DNA of 64,000 bases from Vibrio campbellii CAIM 519 = NBRC 15631 = ATCC 25920 (GCF_002163755.1 NZ_CP015864.1:186001-250000); one strand, 5' to 3'. Counted from the first letter of the stretch, positions 1-8,049 are shown. Program-made: numbers and translations. The notes: generated by a model not told the origin, from the sequence alone.

Positions 1-2
1 TA

Positions 3-347
3 CACCACCTGTTTGTTAGCTCAAACATCACATTTAGCCAAAAATTGAGTCGTTACTTATCCTTCTCTCCCGGTGAAGAACATTCGTTGGAAGAGGCTGC
101 TGAACGATTTGCCATGAGCCGGGCGACCATGATCCGTAAACTCAAGCAAGAAGGGACTCAATATCGAGAGGTGTTGGCAGAAGTACGTTTAAATCATGCA
201 TTGTATTTAATGCAAAATGGCCACTATAACGTTGCGATGTTGGCTCAACTTTGTGGCTATCAATCGGAAGGTCGTTTTAGTCAACGCTTTAGAGGCAAGT
301 TCGGATTGACTCCGAGTGACTACATCAAAACGGTTGTGGTCAGTTAG
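3..347 (+). CDS. AraC-family transcriptional regulator, C-terminal part (5' end outside window)
   Basis: The reading frame is open from the left edge, so the true start lies upstream of the window. The visible residues form the C-terminal double helix-turn-helix of an AraC/XylS regulator: a first helix pair around SLEEAAERFAMSRATMIRKLK and a second ending in the family signature FSQRFRGKFGLTPSDY. The sensor domain is not visible, so no ligand or target can be named. The arsenic genes downstream lie on the other strand, and nothing here links this regulator to them. Confidence 0.85.
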   Translation, partial: HHLFVSSNITFSQKLSRYLSFSPGEEHSLEEAAERFAMSRATMIRKLKQEGTQYREVLAEVRLNHALYLMQNGHYNVAMLAQLCGYQSEGRFSQRFRGKFGLTPSDYIKTVVVS

Positions 348-382
348 CGCTAGCGAATAATTGCTTGTGTGCGTTTAATCGC

Positions 383-601
383 TCACGCGCGTTTTACCGA
401 GTGCAACGCAGTTGGTGTTTTCGAATCTGCAATCGCCAAATCAGACAAAAGCTGTTGCAGTAACTCTGCAGCGTGGACGTTCGCTTTTACTTTATCAACG
501 TCACTTCAGCTCGTACTGTTTTCTTCTTCAAGGTATTTAATTGTCTGTTGTGAAAGCTTGAGAACAGCATGCCACTTCAGTTTTTTATATTCTAAATTCA
601 T
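383..601 (-). pseudogene. Small ORF interrupted by an in-frame TGA
   Basis: On the minus strand an ATG at 601 is preceded by a good ribosome binding site (AGGAG, about 8 bases upstream). The frame reads 31 codons (starting MNLEYKKLKW, lysine-rich and helical in character), meets TGA at 508-506, then stays open for another 40 codons to a TGA at 385-383. The part after the stop (KANVHAAELLQQLLSDLAIA) looks like real amphipathic helix. The simplest reading is a gene of about 72 codons broken by one nonsense change; a genuine 31-residue peptide is also possible. I do not recognise the family. Confidence 0.45.
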
Positions 602-700
602 ACTCAAACTCCTATGTGAATGATTAATTTAAAACATTGTTCAAAACTTTGAGTTAGCAAATAGGAATTTGTTAATAGGCCTATGCCTAGAGCGGATATA

Positions 701-719
701 AAAAAGCGACCATCGCTTT
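701..719 (-). terminator. Rho-independent terminator of the arsR-acr3 operon
   Basis: On the minus strand AAAGCG and CGCTTT flank a 5-base loop and are followed by a T run, 40 bases past the acr3 stop codon. Confidence 0.65.
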
Positions 720-758
720 AACGACGGGCGCTTTCAAGTCACTATATATAACCTTTGG

Positions 759-1814
759 TTATTTGTAGTATTTCTGCTTCACTTTGAGTGCTACGTTCAC
801 CAAAGCAATCAATACAGGTACTTCGATCAGTGGACCAATGACACCAGCAAAAGCTTGGTCTGAGTTTAGGCCAAACACCGCGATAGAAACCGCAATTGCC
901 AATTCAAAGTTGTTGCCTGTTGCCGTGAAAGCAATCGATGCATTTTTGTCGTAGTCGATGCCCATTTTCTTACCAACGAAGAAGCTGACAAAGAACATCA
1001 ACACAAAGTAGGTAGCCAGTGGGATTGCTACACGGAATACATCCATTGGCAGTTCAAGAATCATTTCACCTTTCAAGCTGAACATCAGTACTATGGTCGC
1101 AAGTAGGGCGATAAGCGTAATTGGTGAAATGCGTGGGATGAACACGTCGTTGTACCATTGTTCACCTTTCGCAGCCACTAAACATTTACGACTTAGGAAG
1201 CCCGCTAGGAATGGGATACCAAGGTAAATCAGAACGCTTTCAGCGATGTCCATCATCGAGATATCAACCACGAAACCTTCGTAACCAAAGACCGGTGGCA
1301 ACACAGTGATGAACAACCATGCCATCACACTGTAAGTCACGATTTGGAAAGCACTGTTTAGCGCAACTAGAGCTGCGCCATATTCTTTGTTACCGCCACC
1401 GATATCGTTCCATACAAGCACCATCGCGATACAACGAGCAAGACCGATCAGAATGATACCAACCATGTAACCCGGATGATCACCTAGGAAAGTCAATGCA
1501 AGGATGAACATCAAAATAGGGCCGACAATCCAGTTCATGACCAAAGACAGTGTGATTGCTTTTTTGTCTTTCGTCACTGTGCCTAGCAGGTTGTAGTTTA
1601 CCTTTGCGAGTGGCGGGTACATCATCAAAATCAAACCAATTGCTAGCGGTACGTTTGTGCTACCAACTGACATTGACTCGTTCCACTCAGCTACTTGAGG
1701 GAATGCTGCGCCAATTCCTACACCGATTGCCATTGCAACAAAAATCCACACCGTTAGGTAACGGTCCAAGAAGCTCATTTTGTCGCTGGCACTATTTAAA
1801 ACTTGAGTAGTCAT
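759..1814 (-). CDS. acr3: ACR3-family arsenite efflux permease
   Basis: Inner-membrane carrier that exports arsenite using the proton gradient. The 351-residue protein has about ten hydrophobic segments and the normal ACR3 length. It carries the diagnostic ACR3 stretch GLARCIAMVLVWND around residue 125, whose cysteine is the conserved residue needed for arsenite transport in characterised members. This separates it from the unrelated ArsB family. It lies 85 bases downstream of arsR on the same strand, and a perfect inverted repeat matching the one in front of arsR sits just before its start, so arsenite-responsive control is very likely. No arsenate reductase gene follows. Confidence 0.93.
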   Translation of the reverse strand: MTTQVLNSASDKMSFLDRYLTVWIFVAMAIGVGIGAAFPQVAEWNESMSVGSTNVPLAIGLILMMYPPLAKVNYNLLGTVTKDKKAITLSLVMNWIVGPILMFILALTFLGDHPGYMVGIILIGLARCIAMVLVWNDIGGGNKEYGAALVALNSAFQIVTYSVMAWLFITVLPPVFGYEGFVVDISMMDIAESVLIYLGIPFLAGFLSRKCLVAAKGEQWYNDVFIPRISPITLIALLATIVLMFSLKGEMILELPMDVFRVAIPLATYFVLMFFVSFFVGKKMGIDYDKNASIAFTATGNNFELAIAVSIAVFGLNSDQAFAGVIGPLIEVPVLIALVNVALKVKQKYYK

Positions 1815-1832
1815 AGTGTTCTCTTATTCGTT

Positions 1833-1850
1833 TATCGTCGAAAGACGATA
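1833..1850. promoter_or_regulatory. ArsR operator in front of acr3
   Basis: Perfect inverted repeat TATCGTC-GAAA-GACGATA, 18 bases, 19 bases before the acr3 start. It matches 15 of 18 positions of the repeat upstream of arsR at 2260-2277. Binding by ArsR is inferred. Confidence 0.7.
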
Positions 1851-1899
1851 GTTAAATGTACAGTTTATCTCTGCACGCCTGACCAGCGTGCAAAGGGAA

Positions 1900-2241
1900 T
1901 TAATCAAATAACTTGGAAAATCCTAGATTGAACTGATCAAACGCGTCGCGTTGAATGCGGTAACACACTTTAGGTGGGTTTGGCTCGGCGCTGATAAAGC
2001 CTGCTTGCTTTAAAATACGCAAGTGCTCGGAAACAGTAGATTGTGCAAGACCCAACTCAGAAACCAAATCACTGTTCAAACAACCGCCCATGGTATCGAG
2101 CGTGTGCAGGATATGCAGAATGCGCAAACGTGCTGGATGAGATAAAGCTTTAGCTTGTGCTGCTAGAGTTTGTTCTTTCTCTAGTTGTTGTTGCGTTGTC
2201 TGAAAAGCAACTTCACACTTGTCGTTGCATTTATCACTCAT
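1900..2241 (-). CDS. arsR: ArsR/SmtB-family arsenical-responsive repressor
   Basis: Dimeric winged-helix repressor that leaves DNA when it binds As(III) or Sb(III). The 113-residue protein shows the family core: SHPARLRILHIL followed by the recognition helix LAQSTVSEHLRILKQAGF. The classic E. coli CVC metal motif is absent. Cysteines instead sit at residues 5 and 9 near the N-terminus and at about 54 in the helix before the recognition helix, a layout like the corynebacterial ArsR type with two N-terminal Cys plus Cys55 (inferred, not proven here). First gene of an operon with acr3; it probably represses itself through the repeat at 2260-2277. Confidence 0.9.
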   Translation of the reverse strand: MSDKCNDKCEVAFQTTQQQLEKEQTLAAQAKALSHPARLRILHILHTLDTMGGCLNSDLVSELGLAQSTVSEHLRILKQAGFISAEPNPPKVCYRIQRDAFDQFNLGFSKLFD

Positions 2242-2259
2242 TCGCTGGCCTTAATAGTC

Positions 2260-2277
2260 AATCGTCGAATTGCGATA
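2260..2277. promoter_or_regulatory. ArsR operator in front of arsR
   Basis: Imperfect inverted repeat AATCGTCGAATTGCGATA, about 20 bases upstream of the arsR start. It shares 15 of 18 positions with the perfect repeat before acr3. Confidence 0.6.
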
Positions 2278-2342
2278 AAGTGTACGCCTGATCTGTGGAA
2301 GATGCAACAATTCGATTAAAAATTAACTGGTGAAACAACGAT

Positions 2343-2405
2343 AAAAAAAGCAGAACTTAAAGATACAACGAAGTGGGGGTGTAGTATCAGGAGCTAAGTT
2401 CTGCT
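2343..2405 (-). terminator. Extended hairpin with T7 tail ending the transcript divergent from sgrR
   Basis: On the minus strand a perfect 11-base stem (AGCAGAACTTA / TAAGTTCTGCT) encloses a smaller stem (GATAC...GTATC) and is followed immediately by seven T. Its strength and long T tail are like the 3' ends of Hfq-dependent small RNAs. It begins about 20 bases after the stop codon of the 44-codon ORF. Confidence 0.75.
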
Positions 2406-2422
2406 TGGAGTTGTAAGTTATG

Positions 2423-2557
2423 TTATGACCAATTCAATAACTCTTTCATGTTTACTAGCGCGATCACTTCCAACTTGTTTTTTGATTGAGCGATACGTTG
2501 TTGGAAATAAGCAGCCATTTTAGGCCACGCTTTTGCAGGTCTTTTATGGATTCGCAT
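2423..2557 (-). CDS. 44-residue protein divergent from sgrR (possible SgrT analogue)
   Basis: ATG at 2557 with a near-perfect Shine-Dalgarno (AGGAGG, 7 bases upstream) opens a 44-codon frame ending at 2423. The product is basic and helical (begins MRIHKRPAKAWPK, ends NMKELLNWS). It is close in length to E. coli SgrT (43 residues) and occupies the same place relative to sgrR, but I see no convincing sequence identity to SgrT, so the analogy rests on position and architecture only. An alternative is an unrelated Vibrio small protein. The ribosome binding site makes translation likely. Confidence 0.6.
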   Translation of the reverse strand: MRIHKRPAKAWPKMAAYFQQRIAQSKNKLEVIALVNMKELLNWS

Positions 2558-2783
2558 GATATTTCCTCCTTCGTGTTGACAGGGTCAGTATGCGAAGAAA
2601 AGGGGAGCTGAAAAAGAGAGCAGATTTCTGTGGTTTATTCCTAATAAGCTCGAAAGGGGGGCTAACTCTTCGATTTTTGGTTTTGTTTAGACAAAAAGGG
2701 GAACAAAGTGAACGGAAGTTTTCTTATTTTCTCTTGGATAAGTTGAGTAAAATAAACCTATCTCCACTTTTTGAGGATGCGCA

Positions 2784-4532
2784 GTGTCTGATCTCAACTT
2801 GTTCCGCTACTACCAACGACTGACACCATTAGGTGTTGGTAGTGAAGTCAAAACCACGTTGCAGGAAGTGGCGGATTTGCTGTTCACTTCCCCTCGCCAT
2901 GCGCGCAGCTTGTTGTCACAAATGCAGGCACTAATTTGGTTAAGTTGGCAGCCAAAAGCGGGCCGCAATCAGCGTTCGACATTGCTGCTAAATATAGAGT
3001 TAAGCGCGCTAAAAGAGAGCTTAGCTTTGGAGCGCATTAAGCTTGGGAAGTACGAAAAAGCGCTGGCGATTCTCGATGAAGACGAAACTGCATTTGGACG
3101 TTTGCTCAAAACCACTTCAGGTGCATCGGTTCAAGAAGGTCGACTCAATATCCAGCTGACTTATAAGCGTATGTTTGAACGTATCGTCCCTCACCAACTT
3201 CACCGCAGCAGTGAGCGCTTCTTTCTGCGTCAAATCTATTGTTGCTTGGTATCGAGTGACTACAACGGGGTGGTGAAGCCAGAACTTGCTCATCATTGGC
3301 GATACGATGAGAAGAACTTTGAGTGGACATTTTACCTTCGCCCCGGTCTAACGTTTCATAATGGGGCGCCGATTGATGCTGATACCGTGGTGAGTCTATT
3401 TGCCAAACTGAGTTCGTTGGAGTACTACCAGAAAGAGCTGGCTCACGTTACCGACATCATTGCACCAACCCCTCTTAAAGTAGTGTTTACTCTGAGAAAG
3501 CCAGATTTGGGTTTTGCAGGGCTTATATCTGGGGTGAAATACGGCATTCAACCCGTTAGCCAAGTAAACGTAGCCAACAACAACTTGGTGATTGGTAGTG
3601 GCCCTTTTTCGGTGATTGAGCACAATGCGAATCGACTAAAGCTGAAAGCTTTCGATGCTTATTACGCCTGCCGTGTACTTGCTGACATGGTGACGATTTG
3701 GATCGTCAACGATGAGAAAATGGAGAACCCTTCACTCACTGGTAGTGTGCCTATCAACGTTAGTGAGACTTTATGTGGTCATTATGTTTCGACTCAAGAT
3801 GACAAAGCCCCTCATGATGGTCAACATACTCGAACTGAAGATGGTTGCTTGTTTGCTCTGTTCAACCATCACGCTAAACAGCCTTTGTCTCGTGCTCAGC
3901 GCCGTTATATTGCAGAGTTGATTCAACCTGAGCGTTTGGCAGAAGCGATGCGAAAAGAAAATACAGTGTTTCGCAGCGTGCCTGCTTCCAACTTACTACC
4001 TAGTTGGAAGCCTGTTTTACGTCCTTTTGGGGACAGAACCAAGTTACCGAAGACCATCACTATCGCGGGTTACAACTACACTGCGCTTCGTCGCTGCGCT
4101 CGTGCTATCTCTTCTCTGCTGGCATTGGAAGGCTGTAAAGTTGAGACGATCATGTATTCCTACAGAGAGCTAAATGAAAAAGCGGAAAATGGAACGCTAG
4201 ACGAGACGCTGGTGGTGACTAACACCACTTCTGATGACAGCCGTCATGTCTCCGCTTTTACTAACTTCTTTAGCAATGATGTTTTGTACCATACATTAGG
4301 TGAAGAAAATGCGTGGTGGCTTGATGAGCAGTTGGAAAAGGTGAGGTCGTTGGTTCCCCTTGAAGATTACTTAGTTGCGCTTGAGCCTATTGCTTCAACA
4401 CTGGTCAGTGAATACTGGATCGCACCAATGTTCCACCATACTCAGACACTACGTTTCCAAGGTGTTTTGGAAGATGTCGCTCTTACTAACTGGGGGTGGC
4501 CGGATATTCGATCAGTGTGGTCAGCAGATTAA
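2784..4532 (+). CDS. sgrR: SgrR-family transcriptional regulator
   Basis: SgrR proteins sense sugar-phosphate stress and activate the divergent small RNA gene sgrS in enteric bacteria. The 582-residue protein has the family architecture: an N-terminal winged helix (about residues 1-110, with LLFTSPRHARSLLSQMQ as recognition region) fused to a periplasmic-binding-protein-like domain of the SBP_bac_5 class (about 160-560, with FYLRPGLTFHNGAPIDADTV). The N-terminus and the HHW...LRPG region resemble E. coli SgrR. There is no signal peptide, so it is cytoplasmic. The start is GTG with GAGG 8 bases upstream; an ATG at 2777 stops after four codons. Which sugar or phosphate it binds cannot be read from sequence. 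Confidence 0.85.
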   Translation: MSDLNLFRYYQRLTPLGVGSEVKTTLQEVADLLFTSPRHARSLLSQMQALIWLSWQPKAGRNQRSTLLLNIELSALKESLALERIKLGKYEKALAILDEDETAFGRLLKTTSGASVQEGRLNIQLTYKRMFERIVPHQLHRSSERFFLRQIYCCLVSSDYNGVVKPELAHHWRYDEKNFEWTFYLRPGLTFHNGAPIDADTVVSLFAKLSSLEYYQKELAHVTDIIAPTPLKVVFTLRKPDLGFAGLISGVKYGIQPVSQVNVANNNLVIGSGPFSVIEHNANRLKLKAFDAYYACRVLADMVTIWIVNDEKMENPSLTGSVPINVSETLCGHYVSTQDDKAPHDGQHTRTEDGCLFALFNHHAKQPLSRAQRRYIAELIQPERLAEAMRKENTVFRSVPASNLLPSWKPVLRPFGDRTKLPKTITIAGYNYTALRRCARAISSLLALEGCKVETIMYSYRELNEKAENGTLDETLVVTNTTSDDSRHVSAFTNFFSNDVLYHTLGEENAWWLDEQLEKVRSLVPLEDYLVALEPIASTLVSEYWIAPMFHHTQTLRFQGVLEDVALTNWGWPDIRSVWSAD

Positions 4533-4877
4533 TCAAACATAAGCCTCATCACTAGATACGTCGAGGATACTTCGGCGTGTTTGTTTTGGTAAATTCGGGA
4601 GAACTTCCCCATCCGTAACCGTCGATAAACCTAGCTCAGCGGCAATAATTTCATGAGGGCTTATATCGATGGCAATATGCAGCTTTGCGCCCACCCGCTT
4701 ATCGCCTCTTAATCAATCCAAAAGGTCAAAGAGCCAAGGTTAATGAGTAATTGGTTGTATCGCTTCCAGTTGGTTGTTTTGTAATGTGGTTTAGGCATGG
4801 GGCTACGAGAGATAGTGGACGTAACGGATCAGATCGTAGGTTCTGGATTTAGCCCCATTGAATTTCGCAACAAAGCC
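4533..4877 (-). mobile_element. Degenerate IS5-family (IS903-group) element, internally deleted
   Basis: On the minus strand a terminus-like GGCTTTGTTGCG starts at 4877. A transposase start at 4798 (MPKPHYKTTNWKRYNQ... up to FWID) follows. The next codon, normally Glu, is TAA, and after a few more matching codons the sequence jumps to a different frame encoding the internal transposase segment DKRVGAKLHIAIDISPHE through SSDEAYV. The catalytic core and the other terminus are gone. The remnant abuts the sgrR stop codon. It is inactive on three counts: a nonsense codon, an internal deletion with frameshift, and a missing end. Confidence 0.8.
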
Positions 4878-5002
4878 CTTTTTCATTTATCCAAGTTGAT
4901 CTACTCTAGTTTTCCACTTGTGAAGACTATAACCAATCTTTATGTGCCAAGGCTTATGCCTCTGCTTTCCATCTGTTTCTCCCTCACACGGACCCTAGCG
5001 CC

Positions 5003-6217
5003 TTAGCCTGTAGGTTCTTCGAGCGTGCGCTTGTTACCCCTTTTCACCCAGTAGGCTATGCATAAAATCATACTTGAAAATATCAGACACAGATAAATTG
5101 GATAAAGAGGGTTGACCACTACACTGAATGCCAGCGTGGCCGCCAATCCATAACCTATGGTGTGTGACATAGAAAGATAACCAGCAACGGTTCCCGGCTT
5201 GCTACTCAACTTTTCAGTCGCTGAAGTGGTATAAGCCGGCACCAACAAGGCCGCACCGATTGCGGTGAGCGCCATGGCTAAACCCAGTGCTAAGAGGTGA
5301 GAGATGGTAAAACATAACATTCCAAGCAAAAGTAGTGTTGCCCCTAAACCATACATCGTTTGAGGTGTTACCTTGTCTTTTTTTATGACCCAGACCTGAG
5401 TTATGAGAGTAACTGCTGCGCTAATGGTCAATAAAACGCCAATCGCATCACTTAGCCTTTCTGTTGGCCAATCTGTAAACGAATGTATCAATGGCGATAA
5501 ACTGTATTGCAGTAATGCTATGGAAGCACAAAGGAGTAATCCACTAATAAGGTAGGGTGATAGCTTTTTATTTGGATACCAAGTTTTATGATCGATTTTA
5601 TTATTAATTTCAGATTTTTCAAAACTTGGAATAGGTATTAACACAGCGATAACTAAAGCAATAAATGGCAATAAAATCATGATAAATAATGGAGCGAATG
5701 GACTAAACTTTAACACCAAAATAGATACAGCTGGACCTATCAATCGACCACAGCTTAATCCAATACTCACGGCGGAAATTGCTCGAAGTTTTTGGTGTTT
5801 TCCACACAATAATATCGCCCAGTGTTGGCTCGCTGGAACCATGCCAGACACGGTGCAACCATAAATTACACGCGCTAAAATTAGGCCAATAAAACATATA
5901 ATTATATTATCGCTTCCCGTCTCACTTACCATTGAAAACAGCGCGAGTAATAAAAAACTGACCGTCATCCCCGTTAGAGCTTGGATTACCACCTTTTTCG
6001 GGCCATTTTTATCACTATATCGACCCCAAAAAGGTGCTGATGGTAAAAACAGTAAACTTCCCAAAGCAATAATCGCGGACCAAGTGGGTAAGTCAAACGC
6101 GGACTTTTCCACAAGGAAAGGTAATGAAACAATTAAGCCATTTTGACCAACTCCCATTAAAGAAGAAATAAGGCCGACTGACATTAATTGGAATTTTTTA
6201 TTATTTATTGCTGACAT
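5003..6217 (-). CDS. MFS transporter beside the aerobactin-type uptake genes
   Basis: A 404-residue, 12-segment major facilitator. The MFS signature between segments 2 and 3 is visible as PFWGRYSDKNGPKKV, and a second charged region (IARVIYG in segment 4) fits drug/siderophore exporters. It is divergent from the siderophore ABC operon across a 150-base AT-rich spacer with a partial Fur-like sequence, which suggests joint iron control. By context it may be a ShiF/IucX-like siderophore exporter or a xenosiderophore permease. That role is inferred; the sequence alone supports only MFS efflux type. No good ribosome binding site is seen at the ATG. Confidence 0.8.
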   Translation of the reverse strand: MSAINNKKFQLMSVGLISSLMGVGQNGLIVSLPFLVEKSAFDLPTWSAIIALGSLLFLPSAPFWGRYSDKNGPKKVVIQALTGMTVSFLLLALFSMVSETGSDNIIICFIGLILARVIYGCTVSGMVPASQHWAILLCGKHQKLRAISAVSIGLSCGRLIGPAVSILVLKFSPFAPLFIMILLPFIALVIAVLIPIPSFEKSEINNKIDHKTWYPNKKLSPYLISGLLLCASIALLQYSLSPLIHSFTDWPTERLSDAIGVLLTISAAVTLITQVWVIKKDKVTPQTMYGLGATLLLLGMLCFTISHLLALGLAMALTAIGAALLVPAYTTSATEKLSSKPGTVAGYLSMSHTIGYGLAATLAFSVVVNPLYPIYLCLIFSSMILCIAYWVKRGNKRTLEEPTG

Positions 6218-6290
6218 AACTATTACGTGTAAATATAAATGGGAAAACCCAAGTTAGAATTACCATAATTGAAGGCAAGTTCATTGTTTA

Positions 6291-6310
6291 GGTGAATGAT
6301 TATCTTTTTT
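6291..6310. promoter_or_regulatory. Possible Fur half-site between the MFS gene and the siderophore ABC operon
   Basis: GAATGATTATC resembles one half of the Fur consensus (GATAATGATAATCATTATC) in the divergent promoter region. The other half is poorly conserved. Confidence 0.35.
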
Positions 6311-6368
6311 TATTTCATGGTGCTAACATTAACGGCTATCTAACTATAACTCAACTTCATATTTTATC

Positions 6369-7136
6369 ATGTACCAGCTTACCAATGCATCATTTGAAAT
6401 CGACGGTAAGACGATTCTTTCCCCTATAAACCTGAGTTTTGAGCCTAAGAAAGTAACGACATTACTAGGACATAATGGTTGCGGAAAATCGACTTTAATT
6501 AAATTATTAAGCCGTCAAAATACCCCGAGTAAAGGGCATATTTTTTTCGATGAAAAGCCCATTTCGTCCTATAGCCACTTGGAGTTTGCTCACCAAGTTG
6601 CCTACTTACCACAGCACCCTCCAATTACTGATGGTGTAACGGTTCGTGAGTTGGTCTGTTTTGGTCGTTACCCATGGAAAGGTGCATTTGGCCGTTACAG
6701 TAAACAAGACTATGCCATCGTCGACGAAGCGATCGAAAAAGTCGGTTTGAGTAAATTTGCGCAACGCTTTGTTGCAACACTTTCAGGTGGTGAACGACAA
6801 AGAACTTGGGTCGCTATGCTGCTTGCTCAACAGAGCCAATGCATACTTCTAGACGAGCCAACCTCTGCTCTCGATGTGGCCCATCAACATGAACTGTTAG
6901 CTCTGATTCGCGAGCTAAATCACTCTTTAGGGTTGACCGTCATCATGGTGCTTCACGACGTCAACATGGCCGCCAAATTTAGTGATCATCTAATCGCTCT
7001 CCATTCAGGAGAAGTTATTGCTTCCGGGTCCCCCCAAGAAATCATGACCCCAGACACTCTGAGCAAAATTTACGGAATGGAGCTTGCGCTCTTTAACCAT
7101 CCAACCACCGGTCAACCGATTAGCTACATCCCCTAA
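6369..7136 (+). CDS. vatC: Ferric siderophore ABC transporter ATPase (VatC/FhuC-like)
   Basis: ATPase that powers uptake of a ferric hydroxamate siderophore across the inner membrane. The 255 residues contain Walker A GHNGCGKST at 34-42, the Q-loop in AYLPQHPP, the ABC signature LSGGERQR, Walker B CILLDEPTSALD and the switch histidine in VLHDVN. These are typical of the FecE/FhuC class. It is the first gene of an operon with binding-protein and permease genes in C-D-B order, the order reported for Vibrio aerobactin loci (vatCDB). The aerobactin substrate is inferred from the linked IutA-like receptor. Confidence 0.85.
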   Translation: MYQLTNASFEIDGKTILSPINLSFEPKKVTTLLGHNGCGKSTLIKLLSRQNTPSKGHIFFDEKPISSYSHLEFAHQVAYLPQHPPITDGVTVRELVCFGRYPWKGAFGRYSKQDYAIVDEAIEKVGLSKFAQRFVATLSGGERQRTWVAMLLAQQSQCILLDEPTSALDVAHQHELLALIRELNHSLGLTVIMVLHDVNMAAKFSDHLIALHSGEVIASGSPQEIMTPDTLSKIYGMELALFNHPTTGQPISYIP

Positions 7137-7152
7137 CGAAAAGGAATCTGTT

Positions 7153-8049
7153 GTGAAAACAATCATCACTTTGATGTTCTCTGCTTTGGTCTTTAATACA
7201 CAAGCCACTGAATTAACTCATGAAGTGGGGACGACAACATTTAAAACCACACCGAAAAAAGTTGTCGCGCTAGACTGGGCACTGTCGGAGACCGTTCTAA
7301 GCTTGGGTGTTGAGCTCGACGGCATTGCCGATGCTGAAGGTTACAATCAATGGGTAGTAGAACCTAAGTTAAACCCAGACGCAGTCAATGTAGGTTCTCG
7401 TCGTGAGCCAAACCTTGAGCTGCTTACCAAGCTACAACCCGACGTTATCTTGATAAGTAAACACATGGCCGCCGCCTATGAACCTCTCAAAAAAATTGCG
7501 CCGGTAGTCGTGTTTAGTCTCTACAGCGAGCAGAAACAACCACTTGAGTCTGCGAAATCAGTAACGCTATCACTAGGTAAGTTACTTGGTCGTGAAACTC
7601 AAGCGCAAGAAATAATTCTTCAAACTGAAACTCGATTATCCAACAACGGCGACAAGATCAGAGCGGCGGGGAATGCAGACAAACCCCTCTTGCTCACTCG
7701 TTTCATCAATGACAAAACTTTGCGCATCCATGGCGAAGGCGCACTGGCTGACGCGACTATCCGCTCGATGGGTCTGAAAAACGATTGGAGCGGGCAAACA
7801 AACTTATGGGGGTTCAGCACCTCTGGAATTGAGAGGGTAGCGGAACATCAAACCGCGAATGTCATGATCTTTGGTCCTTTAATGGATGCCGAGCGCCAAC
7901 AACTTACAGGCTCTCCACTGTGGCAAGCGATGGCGTTCACGCGTACAAACTCTGTTTACGAGTTACCAGCGATCTGGACGTTTGGCGGACTCGTTGCCGC
8001 ACAGAGATTTAGCGATCACATCACTCAACAACTGACTAGCCACCCATGA
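7153..8049 (+). CDS. vatD: Periplasmic ferric siderophore-binding protein (VatD/FhuD-like)
   Basis: Delivers the ferric siderophore to the permease. I place the start at GTG 7153, preceded by AAGGAA, because it opens directly into a short signal peptide (KTIITLMFSALVFNTQA). An upstream in-frame start at 7084 would bury that signal. The mature part is the FhuD/BtuF fold of TroA type: VVALDWALSETVLSLG, RREPNLELLTKLQPDVILIS and the late W-x-A region. About 298 residues, normal for FhuD. It lies 16 bases after vatC, and its stop overlaps the permease start by 4 bases, so the genes are translationally coupled. Confidence 0.87.
   Translation: MKTIITLMFSALVFNTQATELTHEVGTTTFKTTPKKVVALDWALSETVLSLGVELDGIADAEGYNQWVVEPKLNPDAVNVGSRREPNLELLTKLQPDVILISKHMAAAYEPLKKIAPVVVFSLYSEQKQPLESAKSVTLSLGKLLGRETQAQEIILQTETRLSNNGDKIRAAGNADKPLLLTRFINDKTLRIHGEGALADATIRSMGLKNDWSGQTNLWGFSTSGIERVAEHQTANVMIFGPLMDAERQQLTGSPLWQAMAFTRTNSVYELPAIWTFGGLVAAQRFSDHITQQLTSHP

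Larger units (their letters stand above)
2343..2585 (-). ncRNA. Candidate SgrS-like dual-function transcript (coding and possible base-pairing)
   Basis: A transcript starting near 2585 and ending at the strong hairpin/T7 terminator would be about 240 nt. It would have a short leader, a 44-codon ORF, then about 80 nt of structured 3' sequence. E. coli sgrS has the same plan: 227 nt, sgrT near the 5' end, pairing region and terminator at the 3' end, divergent from sgrR. A CATACT -10-like element near 2590 fits such a start, but no good -35 is visible. The unpaired GCTCCT in the 3' part could pair with Shine-Dalgarno sequences. The RNA, its start and its targets are inference; the ORF, terminator and orientation are seen directly. 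Confidence 0.4.

Noticed and set aside
506..508. TGA read as selenocysteine
   Set aside because: No SECIS-like hairpin follows and the context is not a redox site; nonsense mutation is simpler.
2423..2557. Direct homology of the 44-residue protein to E. coli SgrT
   Set aside because: By eye no convincing alignment; only position and size agree, so no sgrT symbol was given.
4797..5006. Plus-strand 69-codon frame in the IS remnant region
   Set aside because: It runs antisense to the transposase start and IS terminus; no binding site.
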